Positions 51,201 through 58,712 of a stretch of DNA of 64,000 bases are shown here, in pieces. The stretch's first letter is position 1. Each line of letters opens with the position of its first letter. The notes under the pieces were generated by a model. That model did not search any database. It saw nothing but the letters and a program-made list of their open reading frames with translations, and had not been told where the DNA came from. Origin of the DNA: Channa striata (Eukaryota > Chordata > Actinopteri > Anabantiformes > Channidae); the NCBI GenBank assembly GCA_033026295.1, contig CM065184.1, positions 14,759,501-14,823,500 on the forward strand, in the 5' to 3' direction. Position numbers and translations under genes: made by a program.

Positions 51201-54200
51201 TCTGTATGCACACATTACCGTGGAGCTATGGATTGTATAATTTTTCAGAGATTCATCCACAGCTTTGGATTTTAGTTCGTATTGCAGCTTCTCATTCTCT
51301 GCCACCACCACTCTAACCCGCTGTTTTAACCCCTGCAGCTCTTCCTGAAATTACAGACAAAGGAATGAGCAACTACTAAAAACAACAGCACATATACAGT
51401 AAATACACGTTAGTGTGAGAGCGCACACACACCTTGCAGAATGTGACCTCAGCCTCCAGGTGTTGGATGTAATCTGACTGGTTATGAATAATAGGGACTA
51501 AATCCTGAAAGGCAGATGAACTCGACCTTCCATCCTGCTGCAGGATCTAAGGGTGGGCAAGTGTGGGTAAGAGTAATTGTCAATTGAAAATTATGCAAAA
51601 CACTGCAGATAGAGGTCACACAATACTTTCTTTAGCCGCAAAAGCCCCATATTCTACCTTTGATGGAGACCGTTTCTTTGAAGAGAGAGGAGAGAGAGGA
51701 GCAGGGATTTCTTTGCACTGCTTCAGTAGAAGGCTTTTTAGTTGATTAACTACAATGACAATTCAAACCAAACAAGCACAGACAGAACATATTTTATTAT
51801 AACTTTGTTTTTTCTTTCAGCAAGATTATAAGCAATATTTCCAGTATCTCAAGTAATGCACTATGAAGTCATTGCCAGACAGTCGCCCCACATATTGGTT
51901 TTGTTCACTACGTCACCTGCTTCACTCTGGGTCTTGTGGCTCCATGCTGCCTTGTCCTCTTCTGCCACAGAGGTGAAGAGGCTGCCATCACTACCTCTGG
52001 CCCCATCTACGTTTGGGTGCAGCTGTTCGAGAGCACTGCTTAGCTTTTGGATGCTCTGGTTGGACCGTTCTAAACCCAATAAACACAGACATCTTATACA
52101 GCCTGTCATTTATTTTATTATAAATTATAGATGGAATCACATAAACCATATTAGACCAATACAAATTCACTGAGAAGTATTTACCGAAGTTTCTACTTAG
52201 ACAGTTAATGGAGCACTGGTTCTGTGTGTCAACATTTTCACGCCTAAATACATTTAGGACTTTGTTTTAGAGCTGCAATGGTTAGCTGATTAATCAGTGG
52301 GTATAAAATAACTATTTTATTAATATATTAATCCATCCATAGGGTGAGAGGCGGGGTCCATCCTAGACATCTCAGGGCCAACACAAAGAGACATACACAG
52401 ACAGAAGAGCTTTCACACAGATGTATACCTATGGACAATGTAGAGTCACCAATGAACCTAACATGCATGTCCTTAGATTGTGGGAGGAAACCAGAGTGCC
52501 TCAAGAAAACCCATGCTATCACAGGAAAAACATGTACACAGAAAGGCCACAGACCTCCAACTGAATCAACAGTTTCAGCAGCTTCTCATTGTATATAAGA
52601 GTCCAAGGTTTGCTGCATTTCAACACCAAAAGGCCCCTTTCACAGCAGATATTTTGAGACGTTGCAGTAGAAAGAAATCAAGTATAATTACTAACACTAA
52701 TTATACTAGCGAAGAAATATTTTGTTTCTTGAACACTTCTGGATGTATTTTGGGCTGCTAATCACTTAAAGGTGTAATTTAACCTATCACATACATTTTT
52801 TCTGAAATCTTCTATTTTTGTATTTTCTCATCACATTTAAGGTTTACTCATATTCACTTGTGTTGTATGATGATTTGTGTAGCTCGTTCATGTCTAGACA
52901 AGAACACAGGGCTAGTTTCTTAATGTCTATGAAATTTGCACAGGCTGGGCTTAGGTTTAACTCACTTACACATTTGCTGCTGTAGCTGTAGTACTGTCAG
53001 TGACATCAAAACCCTCTTGCAAATTTTGACTCAAAAATTATGCATTATAACATAAAAAATTAGGATGGAGGCCAGTTAGGACAAATATACACTCCAAAGA
53101 CCTATGTATTATAAAAATGCTGCAGCTTTATTGGATTTCTGTGTTGTACAATTGAGCTGACGACAAATAATTCTACAGATTGCACGGAATATAATACCTA
53201 AATTGCCACAGAGCAGGGTAAGAATAAACGTGTACCTCCACAGCTAAACACTGACCTTGCCCTACTTGTTGCTGAAGTTCATATCTAACAACAAAAAGGC
53301 ATTACAAACATTTCCTTGAAGACTATTTCGGCAAACTTCAAAGGCACCTATCTGACATTTTAGATGATGTCATTGGTGATGTACATACTCTTAGTAGTTT
53401 ACCTAACCCTTCAACACACAGCATGACTGTAGGAAAAGAAAAAGTAGAACGGAGAAAGCTACCGTTGGCTCGTACAGTGATTAAATACTTCTTAATATTC
53501 CTGCTCAATGCAGTCATTCTGAAATTAGTTTCAGAAGAGATCTATCAAAACAAAGTTTTTCTTTTGTACAATTGTGTTGTCCAGTGTTACTGATGGCTGT
53601 TCTCCTTATAGTTTTAATGCCCTGACACTGCTCATGTGGACACTAGCATGACCTACTGGAAGACTTAACTGGAAAATATAATACTAATAGTAATGCAACT
53701 TTTCAAACTAGAAAGTCCATATGTCATGACTCAACTTCCAGCTTCATTCACACGTGCCTTCAGTAATATGAAAACTCTTCATGTTCATGATAAGTCTTCA
53801 CTGTCAGTTCTACGGGTTTAGCCCGGTACAGTGAAATTAACTTTAAGGTAACGTTCCATAGAACTCTAAAGTAGTTTTTAATTTAGTAGATTACACACGT
53901 CTTTCTCCTTGCGAATGTTCTGAAAACCGAAAAGGAAATATTAAGGAGGTTATCGAGGTTTGGTGATGGAAAAAAAGGAGCATGATAAATTAACATTTGA
54001 TAGCTTGCAAATGTAGCCTTAGCTACGCGAGCTACCAGGATGCGTCTTCATTTGCTAACCTTACGCTAATGTGCCTGGTAACTTGGCAACAGGCAGCAGA
54101 GAAACATTTGTTAGTTAACTGTTTTATCAAGTACACCAGTAATTACGAACTATATGTGTGATAACTATAACTCAGAATTTTGTAAACAACCCCTCCATAG

Positions 54201-54416
54201 CTAACAGTTGGCTAACTAGCAGGTGTGTTAATTAGCAAGCTTTTTTTCTTAACCAATTTCGCCTTCTGACCCAGCTAGCCACAGCAGGTGATCATAGAAG
54301 GTATCGTTAACGTTGTTAGCAAATTGACCTTTAAAAAATGATAACTTACGCCTGAGCTCCTTTTGGTAATCGCCCAGCTGCCCCACTTCCTCCTCATCTG
54401 AATCTAATGTTTTCAT
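14844..54416 (-). CDS. sdccag8: sdccag8, serologically defined colon cancer antigen 8 homolog (centrosomal/ciliary coiled-coil protein), complete
   Basis: SDCCAG8 (CCCAP, NPHP10/BBS16 in human) sits at centrioles and basal bodies and is needed for ciliary and centrosomal organisation. Eighteen exons were assembled by hand, minus strand: 54416-54350, 52069-51917, 51749-51658, 51546-51433, 51344-51219, 51110-51015, 50800-50736, 50551-50351, 50134-49996, 49837-49685, 49053-48919, 48157-48041, 47735-47593, 34310-34183, 29716-29608, 28166-28035, 15282-15156, 14873-14844. All phases agree, giving 708 aa (human 713). Most junctions align with the recalled human protein without gaps. Landmarks: YQKELRQRSN near the N-terminus, HNQSDYIQHLEAEV, GLCLKCAQHEAVL (about 276-288), EEANLHKAR, RQLHLTRQE, LRKLKEECCKLGDKLEE, MEEQCVQHGRIHQRMKNR and LLAKQNQLMQERN. 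Low-complexity Glu/Gln/Lys/Leu-rich sequence from about residue 140 predicts long coiled coil. The start ATG has an in-frame TAA seven codons upstream. The C-terminus is the least certain part. Confidence 0.95.
15126..15153. repeat. (TG)n microsatellite next to sdccag8 exon 17 donor
   Basis: About 14 TG units; read on the minus strand it is the CA tract that starts within the donor GTACAC of exon 17. Confidence 0.9.
15156..15282 (-). CDS. sdccag8: sdccag8 exon 17
   Basis: 127 nt. One base completes Arg, then LQQLDCHCQSSAQQVCELLA and KQNQLMQERNTLAEEVQNLR AE. Acceptor TTGCAG behind a TG tract; donor GTACAC opens directly into a CA tract. Human equivalent: VQLLSKQNQLLLERQSLSEE. Confidence 0.9.
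15290..15312. repeat. (CA)n microsatellite next to sdccag8 exon 17 acceptor
   Basis: About 11 CA units; on the minus strand a UG tract ending a few bases before the acceptor of exon 17. Confidence 0.9.
20465..20732. repeat. pair of (TG)14 microsatellites
   Basis: TG runs at 20465-20494 and 20704-20732 in the same orientation, 210 bp apart, intronic. Confidence 0.85.
22721..22844 (+). other. exon-like segment on the plus strand inside sdccag8 intron 16
   Basis: Bounded by a strong acceptor (GCTCTTTCAG at 22711-22720) and a strong donor (AGAG then GTAAGA at 22845). One frame is open for 35 codons, including MQRQILREKKGRKTKTEVDD, and ends in TGA (22826-22828). No protein recognised. Could be a long non-coding RNA exon, a distal akt3 UTR exon or chance. 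Confidence 0.25.
25400..25500 (-). mobile_element. tRNA-Ser/Leu-like SINE head
   Basis: The minus strand reads CTCGAGGGTTAAGGTG (25480-25465), like the A-box of Ser/Leu tRNAs, and GTGGGTTCAATATCC (25441-25427), like a B-box with one inserted base. No acceptor stem pairing seen, so not called as a functional tRNA. Confidence 0.4.
27228..27271. repeat. 2 x 22-bp tandem duplication
   Basis: TTAGAGAACAGAACTGAAAA occurs twice with a 22-bp period; the copies are identical, so the event is recent. Confidence 0.85.
28035..28166 (-). CDS. sdccag8: sdccag8 exon 16
   Basis: 132 nt, so skipping it would keep the frame. SELEQQALERQHLEEAV then CSDMEEQCVQHGRIHQRMKN. The acceptor CACAG is preceded by a (TG)n tract; donor GTACGC. 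Human equivalent: LEEQCVQHGRVHETMKQR. Confidence 0.93.
28167..29607 (-). other. sdccag8: sdccag8 intron 15 (GC-AG)
   Basis: 1.44 kb with donor GCAAGT and a (TG)n-rich acceptor. Otherwise no recognisable element. Confidence 0.8.
28173..28204. repeat. (CA)16 microsatellite next to sdccag8 exon 16 acceptor
   Basis: On the minus strand a (UG)16 tract that replaces the usual polypyrimidine tract before the exon 16 acceptor. Confidence 0.9.
29608..29716 (-). CDS. sdccag8: sdccag8 exon 15 (GC donor)
   Basis: Acceptor CTGCAG. Two bases complete Val, then GDLDGLLSSQNSLLRKLKEE to KLEELTENR, plus CG. The phase requires a non-canonical donor, GCAAGT, at 29607-29602. The GT three bases further on gives an immediate stop with exon 16. 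Confidence 0.9.
29717..34182 (-). other. sdccag8: sdccag8 intron 14 (4.5 kb)
   Basis: Holds a 22-nt A-run at 30169-30190, a purine-rich segment with ATGG repeats at about 31690-31925, a SINE-like relic at about 32505-32660 and a TTCCCTC-type repeat near 33626-33651. The 160-codon minus ORF at 30651-31133 is open and fairly complex in its first half but matches nothing recognised. Confidence 0.7.
32505..32660 (+). mobile_element. tRNA-derived SINE relic
   Basis: A-box-like TGGCACAGTGAG at 32511-32522 and B-box-like GGATTCAAGAC at 32552-32562, followed by GAAGTGTCCTTGAGGAAG, a phrase common in fish SINE bodies. Heavily diverged. Confidence 0.45.
34183..34310 (-). CDS. sdccag8: sdccag8 exon 14
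   Basis: One base completes Arg, then QERESAERTHEERMNS to LLEKTEAQHQQR, plus one base. Acceptor CCCCAG, donor GTCAGT. A second AG 5 nt downstream would break the phase. Confidence 0.92.
40002..40023. repeat. (ATACA)4 pentanucleotide run
   Basis: Short perfect pentamer array in sdccag8 intron 13. Confidence 0.8.
40920..41025 (+). mobile_element. 3' tail of a fish retroelement
   Basis: AAAAGTGCATTGAGATGACT, TTGTGAATTGGAGCTATATA and AAAGTTGAATTGAACTG match the commonly seen fish repeat tail that ends in AATTG-type pentamers. Confidence 0.6.
44008..44046. repeat. perfect 16-bp inverted repeat with 7-nt loop
   Basis: Arms GATGCTGATGTGTGAG (44008-44023) and CTCACACATCAGCATC (44031-44046) are exact complements around TCAAATC. 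A second small hairpin, ATCCCAC-GATAG-GTGGGAT (43992-44010), shares its last three bases with the first arm. Confidence 0.9.
47334..47610. repeat. degenerate tandem repeat containing three copies of the exon 13 donor region
   Basis: Cores at 47334-47380, 47431-47471 and 47566-47610 share ATAGGATTAG (copy 1 starts AAC), a short spacer, and ACCTGGTGAGGTGCAGTTGG with few changes. The third copy is the true end and donor of sdccag8 exon 13. Spacings are about 92 and 140 bp, with TG-rich filler between copies. Confidence 0.75.
47593..47735 (-). CDS. sdccag8: sdccag8 exon 13
   Basis: 47 codons plus two bases, acceptor GGACAG, donor GTAGTA. EVERLSSELVGCRQHLEVVQ to QRQLHLT aligns without gaps to human. 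Degenerate copies of its donor region lie just downstream (see the tandem repeat). Confidence 0.93.
47736..48040 (-). other. sdccag8: sdccag8 intron 12
   Basis: 305 bp, GT-AG. Nothing else seen. Confidence 0.85.
48041..48157 (-). CDS. sdccag8: sdccag8 exon 12
   Basis: 39 codons in phase 0, acceptor TTCTAG, donor GTACGT. MCVDLRYQLSQAQLKKEEAE matches human VCGEMRYQLNKTNMEKDEAE. Confidence 0.93.
48158..48918 (-). other. sdccag8: sdccag8 intron 11
   Basis: 761 bp, GT-AG. AT-rich, with no exon or recognised repeat. Confidence 0.85.
48919..49053 (-). CDS. sdccag8: sdccag8 exon 11
   Basis: 45 codons in phase 0, acceptor TTCCAG, donor GTATAC. VSSLTKHVAELEEQLDRAHR then DKITLTSQLED, coiled coil. Confidence 0.92.
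49125..49250 (+). mobile_element. second fragment of the same teleost repeat family
   Basis: TATCCCAGCTGTCATTG, AGAGGCAGGGTCAGTCC, CACCAACACA and AGACAGACAGCCATTCACAC follow the 5' half of the element at 52331-52550. The 3' half is missing. Confidence 0.55.
49430..49665 (+). mobile_element. teleost interspersed repeat relic
   Basis: Starts in a TG run and contains TTGTGAGGACCTTTTAGCTG, TTTTGGTTAGGGTTAGGCAT and GAGTGTCCTCACAAATATAG followed by AAAGACAAACATG. I recognise this wording as a very common non-autonomous repeat of fish introns, usually flanked by TG tracts. Family name not assigned. Confidence 0.6.
49685..49837 (-). CDS. sdccag8: sdccag8 exon 10
   Basis: 51 codons in phase 0, acceptor ATACAG, donor GTGAAT. 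VEVQCEQLSRELTRQREQLG aligns with human LIQCDQLRKELERQAERL. Confidence 0.92.
49996..50134 (-). CDS. sdccag8: sdccag8 exon 9
   Basis: First base completes a Lys codon, then ERDELLGALCAVRAS to VKQAVEIAEEANLHKAR (46 codons). Acceptor TTCCAG, donor GTCAGA. Human equivalent: ERDDLMSALVSVRSS to VKQVLQISEEAN. Confidence 0.93.
50351..50551 (-). CDS. sdccag8: sdccag8 exon 8 with conserved Cys motif
   Basis: 66 full codons, acceptor ATCAG, donor GTCAGT. Contains SGLCLKCAQHEAVLAGTHTN, almost identical to the human segment and the strongest single identifier of the gene. Confidence 0.95.
50736..50800 (-). CDS. sdccag8: sdccag8 exon 7
   Basis: 21 codons plus two bases, acceptor TTCCAG, donor GTCAGT. EQLKGIYQAQTESLEAQV begins the uninterrupted coiled coil. 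Confidence 0.9.
51015..51110 (-). CDS. sdccag8: sdccag8 exon 6
   Basis: 32 codons in phase 0, acceptor TTCCAG, donor GTAGGG. Poorly conserved linker: INESMGATSHNASNRDHN then MLHRAELIASKNAL. Confidence 0.88.
51219..51344 (-). CDS. sdccag8: sdccag8 exon 5
   Basis: 42 codons in phase 0, acceptor TTTCAG, donor GTAATG. Reads EELQGLKQRVRVVVAENEKL, matching human EELSGMKNKIQVVVLENEGL. Confidence 0.93.
51433..51546 (-). CDS. sdccag8: sdccag8 exon 4
   Basis: 38 codons in phase 0, acceptor CTTAG, donor GTGTGT. Contains QSDYIQHLEAEVTFCK, close to human QSQYIHHLEAEVKFCK. Confidence 0.93.
51658..51749 (-). CDS. sdccag8: sdccag8 exon 3
   Basis: Acceptor TTGTAG, donor GTAGAA. Reads NQLKSLLLKQ then a Ser/Pro/Lys-rich stretch ending KKRSPSK, like human NQLKDLLRQQ and SPSRRRK. 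Confidence 0.88.
51917..52069 (-). CDS. sdccag8: sdccag8 exon 2
   Basis: Acceptor TTTAG, donor GTGACG. Contains SNQSIQKLSSALEQL and ends KTQSEA; two bases at the start and one at the end are shared codons. Aligns with human SIHQLTCAL to SHAVNQ. Confidence 0.9.
52331..52550 (+). mobile_element. teleost interspersed repeat relic
   Basis: Contains GGTGAGAGGCGGGGTCCATC, CAGGGCCAACACA, TATGGACAATGTAGAGTCAC, CCTAACATGCATGTCCTTAG and TGTGGGAGGAAACC, in the order typical of a highly abundant fish repeat, possibly LINE-derived. Diverged and non-coding. Confidence 0.65.
54078..54090. promoter_or_regulatory. X-box-like RFX site in sdccag8 intron 1
   Basis: GTAACTTGGCAAC: two half sites (GTNRCC-like with one mismatch, and GGCAAC) separated by one base. 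RFX factors drive ciliary genes through such boxes, and SDCCAG8 is a ciliary gene. It lies about 260 bp inside intron 1. Confidence 0.45.
54350..54416 (-). CDS. sdccag8: sdccag8 exon 1 (start codon)
   Basis: ATG at 54416-54414, 22 codons plus one base, donor GTAAGT (54349). Reads MKTLDSDEEEVGQLGDYQKE then LR; the end aligns with the human YQRSLRE region. The ATG context is weak (T at -3), but an in-frame stop lies seven codons upstream. Confidence 0.85.
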
Positions 54417-54505
54417 TGATATAAAATTTGTATTATTTTACGATATCTTACTTATTAATCGTGCTAGGCTAAGTACAATCACTACACCAACAGCCATCAT
54501 ATAAC

Positions 54506-54513
54506 TGACGTCA
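54506..54513. promoter_or_regulatory. CRE (TGACGTCA) in the sdccag8 promoter
   Basis: Full palindromic cAMP-response element 90 bp upstream of the sdccag8 start codon. CREB/ATF sites at this distance are typical of core promoters. Confidence 0.6.
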
Positions 54514-54698
54514 TAACGTTTAACAAGCCTTGACAAATGTGTGTTCGTTTTTCACTCTGTGCACCCCTGGGGCGGTGTTGCAGTTTCATGTAATGTAACT
54601 ATGTCTCTGCTACACCGAGTGAGTCAAGTCGTGTGCGCGTGATTTGACAAAACAAGCGAACATCACTGTCGCAAAGGATACGTGTGGAGGACACGTGT

Positions 54699-54718
54699 GC
54701 TTTCTGGGAGTTGTAGTC
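54699..54718 (-). promoter_or_regulatory. ZNF143/Staf (SBS) binding site in the sdccag8 promoter
   Basis: The minus strand reads ACTACAACTCCCAGAAAGC, a near-perfect match to the recalled ZNF143/THAP11 motif ACTACAANTCCCAG. It lies about 285 bp upstream of the sdccag8 ATG, where this motif commonly marks promoters of housekeeping genes. An ACACGTGT E-box (54691-54698) adjoins it. Confidence 0.7.
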
Positions 54719-57141
54719 ATTCTTTGTAGTCGCGAAAAGGTTCACGTTTGTCACCAGCTACTGTGTTTGTTCCTCATCAAAGCTCTGCAGGAAACAAAGG
54801 AAACTTTAACTTTTAATTTTTGTTCTGAGTACATTTTTTTTTCTTTTGCATAATTTTCATCTTTGAAAGTCTGTAAATTGTAAAACAAATCCGGACTAGA
54901 CTTGCACGTTTATGTTATTACCAGCATTAAACATTATTTCTGTCATTCTTTGAGGAGGATTCATGCCAGCTGGATGTACATACATGTGGATATACAAAAC
55001 CTCAACTGCCTATTCTGACCTATTTAGTATTTTTAAAATTGCTAAATATAGGTATTTAAAATAATGTGATATCTCTTTGTGTCTAATACTGTATGTGTTG
55101 CTATTATAATCTAGTTTGATCATGTTTGTGTTATTGTGATTTCTTTAATATATAAATGCTAAAATAAATTGTTCCATGCAAACTGGTGGCATGCTGTGTT
55201 GAAACAAAAAAGAAACCTGCTCTTTTCTAACATAGAAAACGAGGTGTTAAGGCTACAGTAAAATGTCACTGAATACTGACCTTTTATTTGTGAGCTGAAA
55301 GGAAACTACTAATAACTACTACAACCAAAAAACTGATCCAATCAAGACATTTTCCATTCCATTATTTTCCACTTACACAGAGTTGTGTTGCAGTTTCTTC
55401 ATCTTATCAACTACAAAAAAAAAAGGTTGGTCTGAAAAACACATGGTTGGCCTAAGGTTTTACAGAGTGCACTGCACTTCCAGTATTATAGATGTTCTCA
55501 AAAAATAACTAATTCCCAGTCCATAAAGCCATATTGATGTTTCTGTAAACTATAGGTTCTTACTGTCATCTGGTGGTCAAATCCTTTCACTGCAGTTTTA
55601 ATAAACACTCCAGTTTGTTTCTGGGAACATTTCTAGAGTAGAAAGTATGACGGGGATGATAACAAAGCCTCAGTGGATGCAGTGTCACAGATTTATGGTT
55701 ACAAACAAGTAAATCATCACCTTGCTTGTGGAATTAATCAGAAATACTTTGAAATCAGAAATAGTCAGGCCTGTGAAAGTGCAGACATTTTACATGCAGT
55801 CATCAGTAACTTTATCTTAACCTCCATTTGTAGCACCTGTAAGCAGCACATATAAAAGTGGTTTATAGACACACATTAATATAACTGAGCAGCTTTAAAG
55901 GCATTTTAAGTATTTATGGATGTGTTGCTCATGCATAGCATTTGAAACCGTTTAAACGTGTATTGTGACACTTTTGATAACATAAAAGAGAGGAATTAGG
56001 TATTTGTGCAATATGAAGTATACATTATAAAATATAAATAATATAATATATGATAATATAAGTATTATTTTATGTTTACTTCTCATCACAAGATTAATGA
56101 AAGCCATAGGATTTGAAAACACTAGAAAAAAAATTGTAGATTAACTTTTCTAACTATTCAACTTTGTTTATATAACAGTATTAACCAAAAAGTTACAAAA
56201 AAGTTCTTAAAAATATTTTTTAAGATTCTTATTATTTTTTATCTGTCAAATCTAGGTCAGTAACTTTTTAAGTGGTATCACAAGGATCTGAAAATACTAA
56301 TATGACTATACAGTGCCACCAGTATGTTATGTATCTTGTGTATTTCCACTTTGGACCCTCTATAATCTAAATGCGGTTTCAAGTTCTAGGCACAAATGAC
56401 ACATTGGGGGAGTTTCAAAAGATAAAGATAACATTATTTTTACCGTGTGTGTGTGAGAGAGAGAGACAGAAAGAGAGAGTGTTCAGGGGAAGGGTGTATC
56501 TCAGATCTTCGTTTGTTGCTGCTTACAAAAGGGTCACACAAAGGTAACCATGGATACACTCATTTCCTATTGCACAACAGCAGATAACTTCCTGTAGAAT
56601 GAGTGTCGACTGTGCTTTTGATTTTTGCGACATTTTAGTTTTCAGCAGAAGAGGCAGTGAGTCAGACTTTGGTGGGTTCATTCATAAATAGACACTGTGC
56701 TGATGATCGACATGACATTTTCATTCACAGTTTATTGTGACAGCTTAAACACAGACTGGGTCATGTGGATTTTAAAATTAGCTACTTCAGTTGTTTTTGA
56801 GTTGGAGTTTAGTTTAACATTTTTAAAACCTTCAGATTGATTCAAAAGAACATCGTAAAATTAAAAAAACCCTATGTTGGAGCATTTGATAGAGGTTCAC
56901 GCGTCAAAGCTGCTTTTCCTACTACATTTCAGAGGCAAATAATGTACTGTAAGGTGTCATGACTTCCAAATAACACACAATATTAGTACATTGTATGTTT
57001 CTACCATTGCTGTAAAATACAATAAATTCAGTCAGGTTCAGAATCATTATGTAATGATAAGATGCTGTTTTTTTTAATTATTGATCAATAATCAAACTAG
57101 GCCTGGTGGTATTCAATCACAGTACAGTAGAACAGAGCAAG

Positions 57142-57147
<6 letters not shown>

Positions 57148-57173
<26 letters not shown>
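57148..57173 (+). repeat. A-run of 26 nt
   Basis: Intergenic poly(A) stretch. No retroposed body could be recognised upstream of it. Confidence 0.9.
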
Positions 57174-58456
57174 GAACCGGCCAGTACTTGTCCATGTTGG
57201 CTCCAAAGCTCCCTAGTATAAAGTCCGACTTTAATAAGAAAAATCATTCTTTAATTCATTACTTTTTTAAAAACTTTAATCATTTAATTGATTTTAATTG
57301 ATGTTTTTGTCTGATGCTTTTGAAAGATCATATCCACTGTACACATCAATTTCATTATTTTATATATGATGCAAGGTCATGCTTTCTCTATGCTAAGAAA
57401 ACCTACATCACTGTCAGCTTTTGTTATGACTTATTACACACAGGACTTTTCATACATTTAAACTATATGTCTCCAGACTGCAACTTCCTTTATTCAGAAA
57501 TTTACCTCATTTACCAACAGACCTGTGGTAAAGAAAACAGTTTTGGTTGGTCCTTCCTGGTAGTGCGTTTGTTTCACATAAGTTCTTCATATGACAGTCA
57601 AATGGGAGAGTTTAATGCACCACATCAGTAAAATACTCACATTAATAAAAAAAAAATGTTTGTCTGCAAAGGAACAGTTATAATAGGGAGTGTTTGCATG
57701 CCGGGGTATTTCCAGGAAACCACATCAGCCTACCAATTTGACTGTGGTGGGAGCTGTATATGGATGTGAAAGTCCACGCACTCACACAGTTGTTAAATGT
57801 CATCTCTGCCCTGCCACATATGCGATATTCATATATATGTATATATAATTATAACAATTCCCCACCTGCCACTGCCATAACTCCTCTTGCTCCAAACTCC
57901 CCCCTCCCACTGCACAATCTTCCTTAGTTAAGTGTTTTTTTTTTTAAGTGAGGGTGGGGGTTCCCATTTATTCTTCTTTTTAAGCATGACACCCTGACCG
58001 AAGATTGGAAAGAACTGAATAATCGCAAAAAAAAGCACCTAAGAAAACCTCATCATTCAAACGTTTTTTTGTATGGAACTGTGTAAAGATGAGAGAAGAC
58101 AAAGAGCAACGGAGGCGGAGAGAACAAAAAGAAAAAAAAGAGCTAACCCAGTTAGCCATGGGGAAAATGGTGCACTCTGCCACATCTGAACCAGGTTTCA
58201 GCGATCACTTATCTGATGGCTTTTGCGGCCCCCACTGTACTTCCTACACTGGAGATGAATTTGGTAGCAATACTGAGCAAATGTTTTTTTTAGCTGAAAA
58301 ACTCTTAGGAAACATACAGTGGAGCTGGGAGAGGCTATGCTGTAATAAGAGTGCAACGTCGAGAGCACACAAGCACGGTGCATGTGCAAGTGCTTGTGGG
58401 GTATTACTCATAGTTGTATCAAATGCACAGGTTCTGTGATAGTGCATGTACACCAG

Positions 58457-58534
58457 CACACACACACACACACACACACACACTTTTTTCTCTCCTTCAT
58501 CAGTGTCTCTCATGTGTTTTCAGTCTTTCTCTGT

Positions 58535-58570
<36 letters not shown>
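58457..58570. repeat. pair of (CA)n microsatellites
   Basis: CA runs at 58457-58483 and 58537-58570, separated by a 53-bp T/C-rich spacer, within or just below the tnfaip3 3' UTR. Confidence 0.9.
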
Positions 58571-58572
<2 letters not shown>

Positions 58573-58639
58573 ATCTAAAGAGACAAGAACCACATTAGAC
58601 AGGTTTCAGATTTCTTAATAAAAATAATTCATTTAAGGA

Positions 58640-58712
58640 CAACATATAAATAATTATTGAATCACACAATACAGATATTTTGATATGAATAAATACTTAA
58701 CAAATAAAACCA
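58640..58712 (-). promoter_or_regulatory. AU-rich element cluster, candidate mRNA-decay signal of tnfaip3
   Basis: The minus strand has TTATTTATA (58653-58645, full UUAUUUAWW nonamer), GTATTTATTC (58696-58687) and TTTTATTTG (about 58709-58702). AREs are expected on a fast-turnover inflammatory mRNA such as A20, but this counts only if the transcript extends past the signal at 58968. Confidence 0.35.

Larger units (their letters stand above)
52070..54349 (-). other. sdccag8: sdccag8 intron 1 (2.3 kb)
   Basis: Holds a fish repeat at about 52331-52550, an RFX X-box-like site at 54078-54090 close to exon 1, and a 29-nt exon-like island at 53256-53284 that does not fit the reading frame. Confidence 0.75.
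54420..57940. other. intergenic region between sdccag8 (5' end) and tnfaip3 (3' end)
   Basis: The first 300 bp hold the sdccag8 promoter. The rest is AT-rich. A 26-nt A-run occurs at 57148-57173 and a TG/GA run near 56446-56480. Short ORFs at 54644-54853, 55673-55855 and 57314-57631 have no recognised product, splice context or composition bias; not called as genes. Confidence 0.7.

Noticed and set aside
53256..53284. 29-nt exon-like island in sdccag8 intron 1 (acceptor TTGTTAG, donor GTCAGT, minus strand)
   Set aside because: Including it between exons 1 and 2 gives a TAG within eight codons. Exon 1 joins exon 2 directly in phase and aligns with human without a gap. At most a rare poison exon.
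54644..54853. Plus-strand ORF of 69 codons starting just upstream of sdccag8, suggesting a bidirectional gene
   Set aside because: It overlaps the promoter motifs, has no match and no conserved signal. Divergent transcription is possible but not shown.
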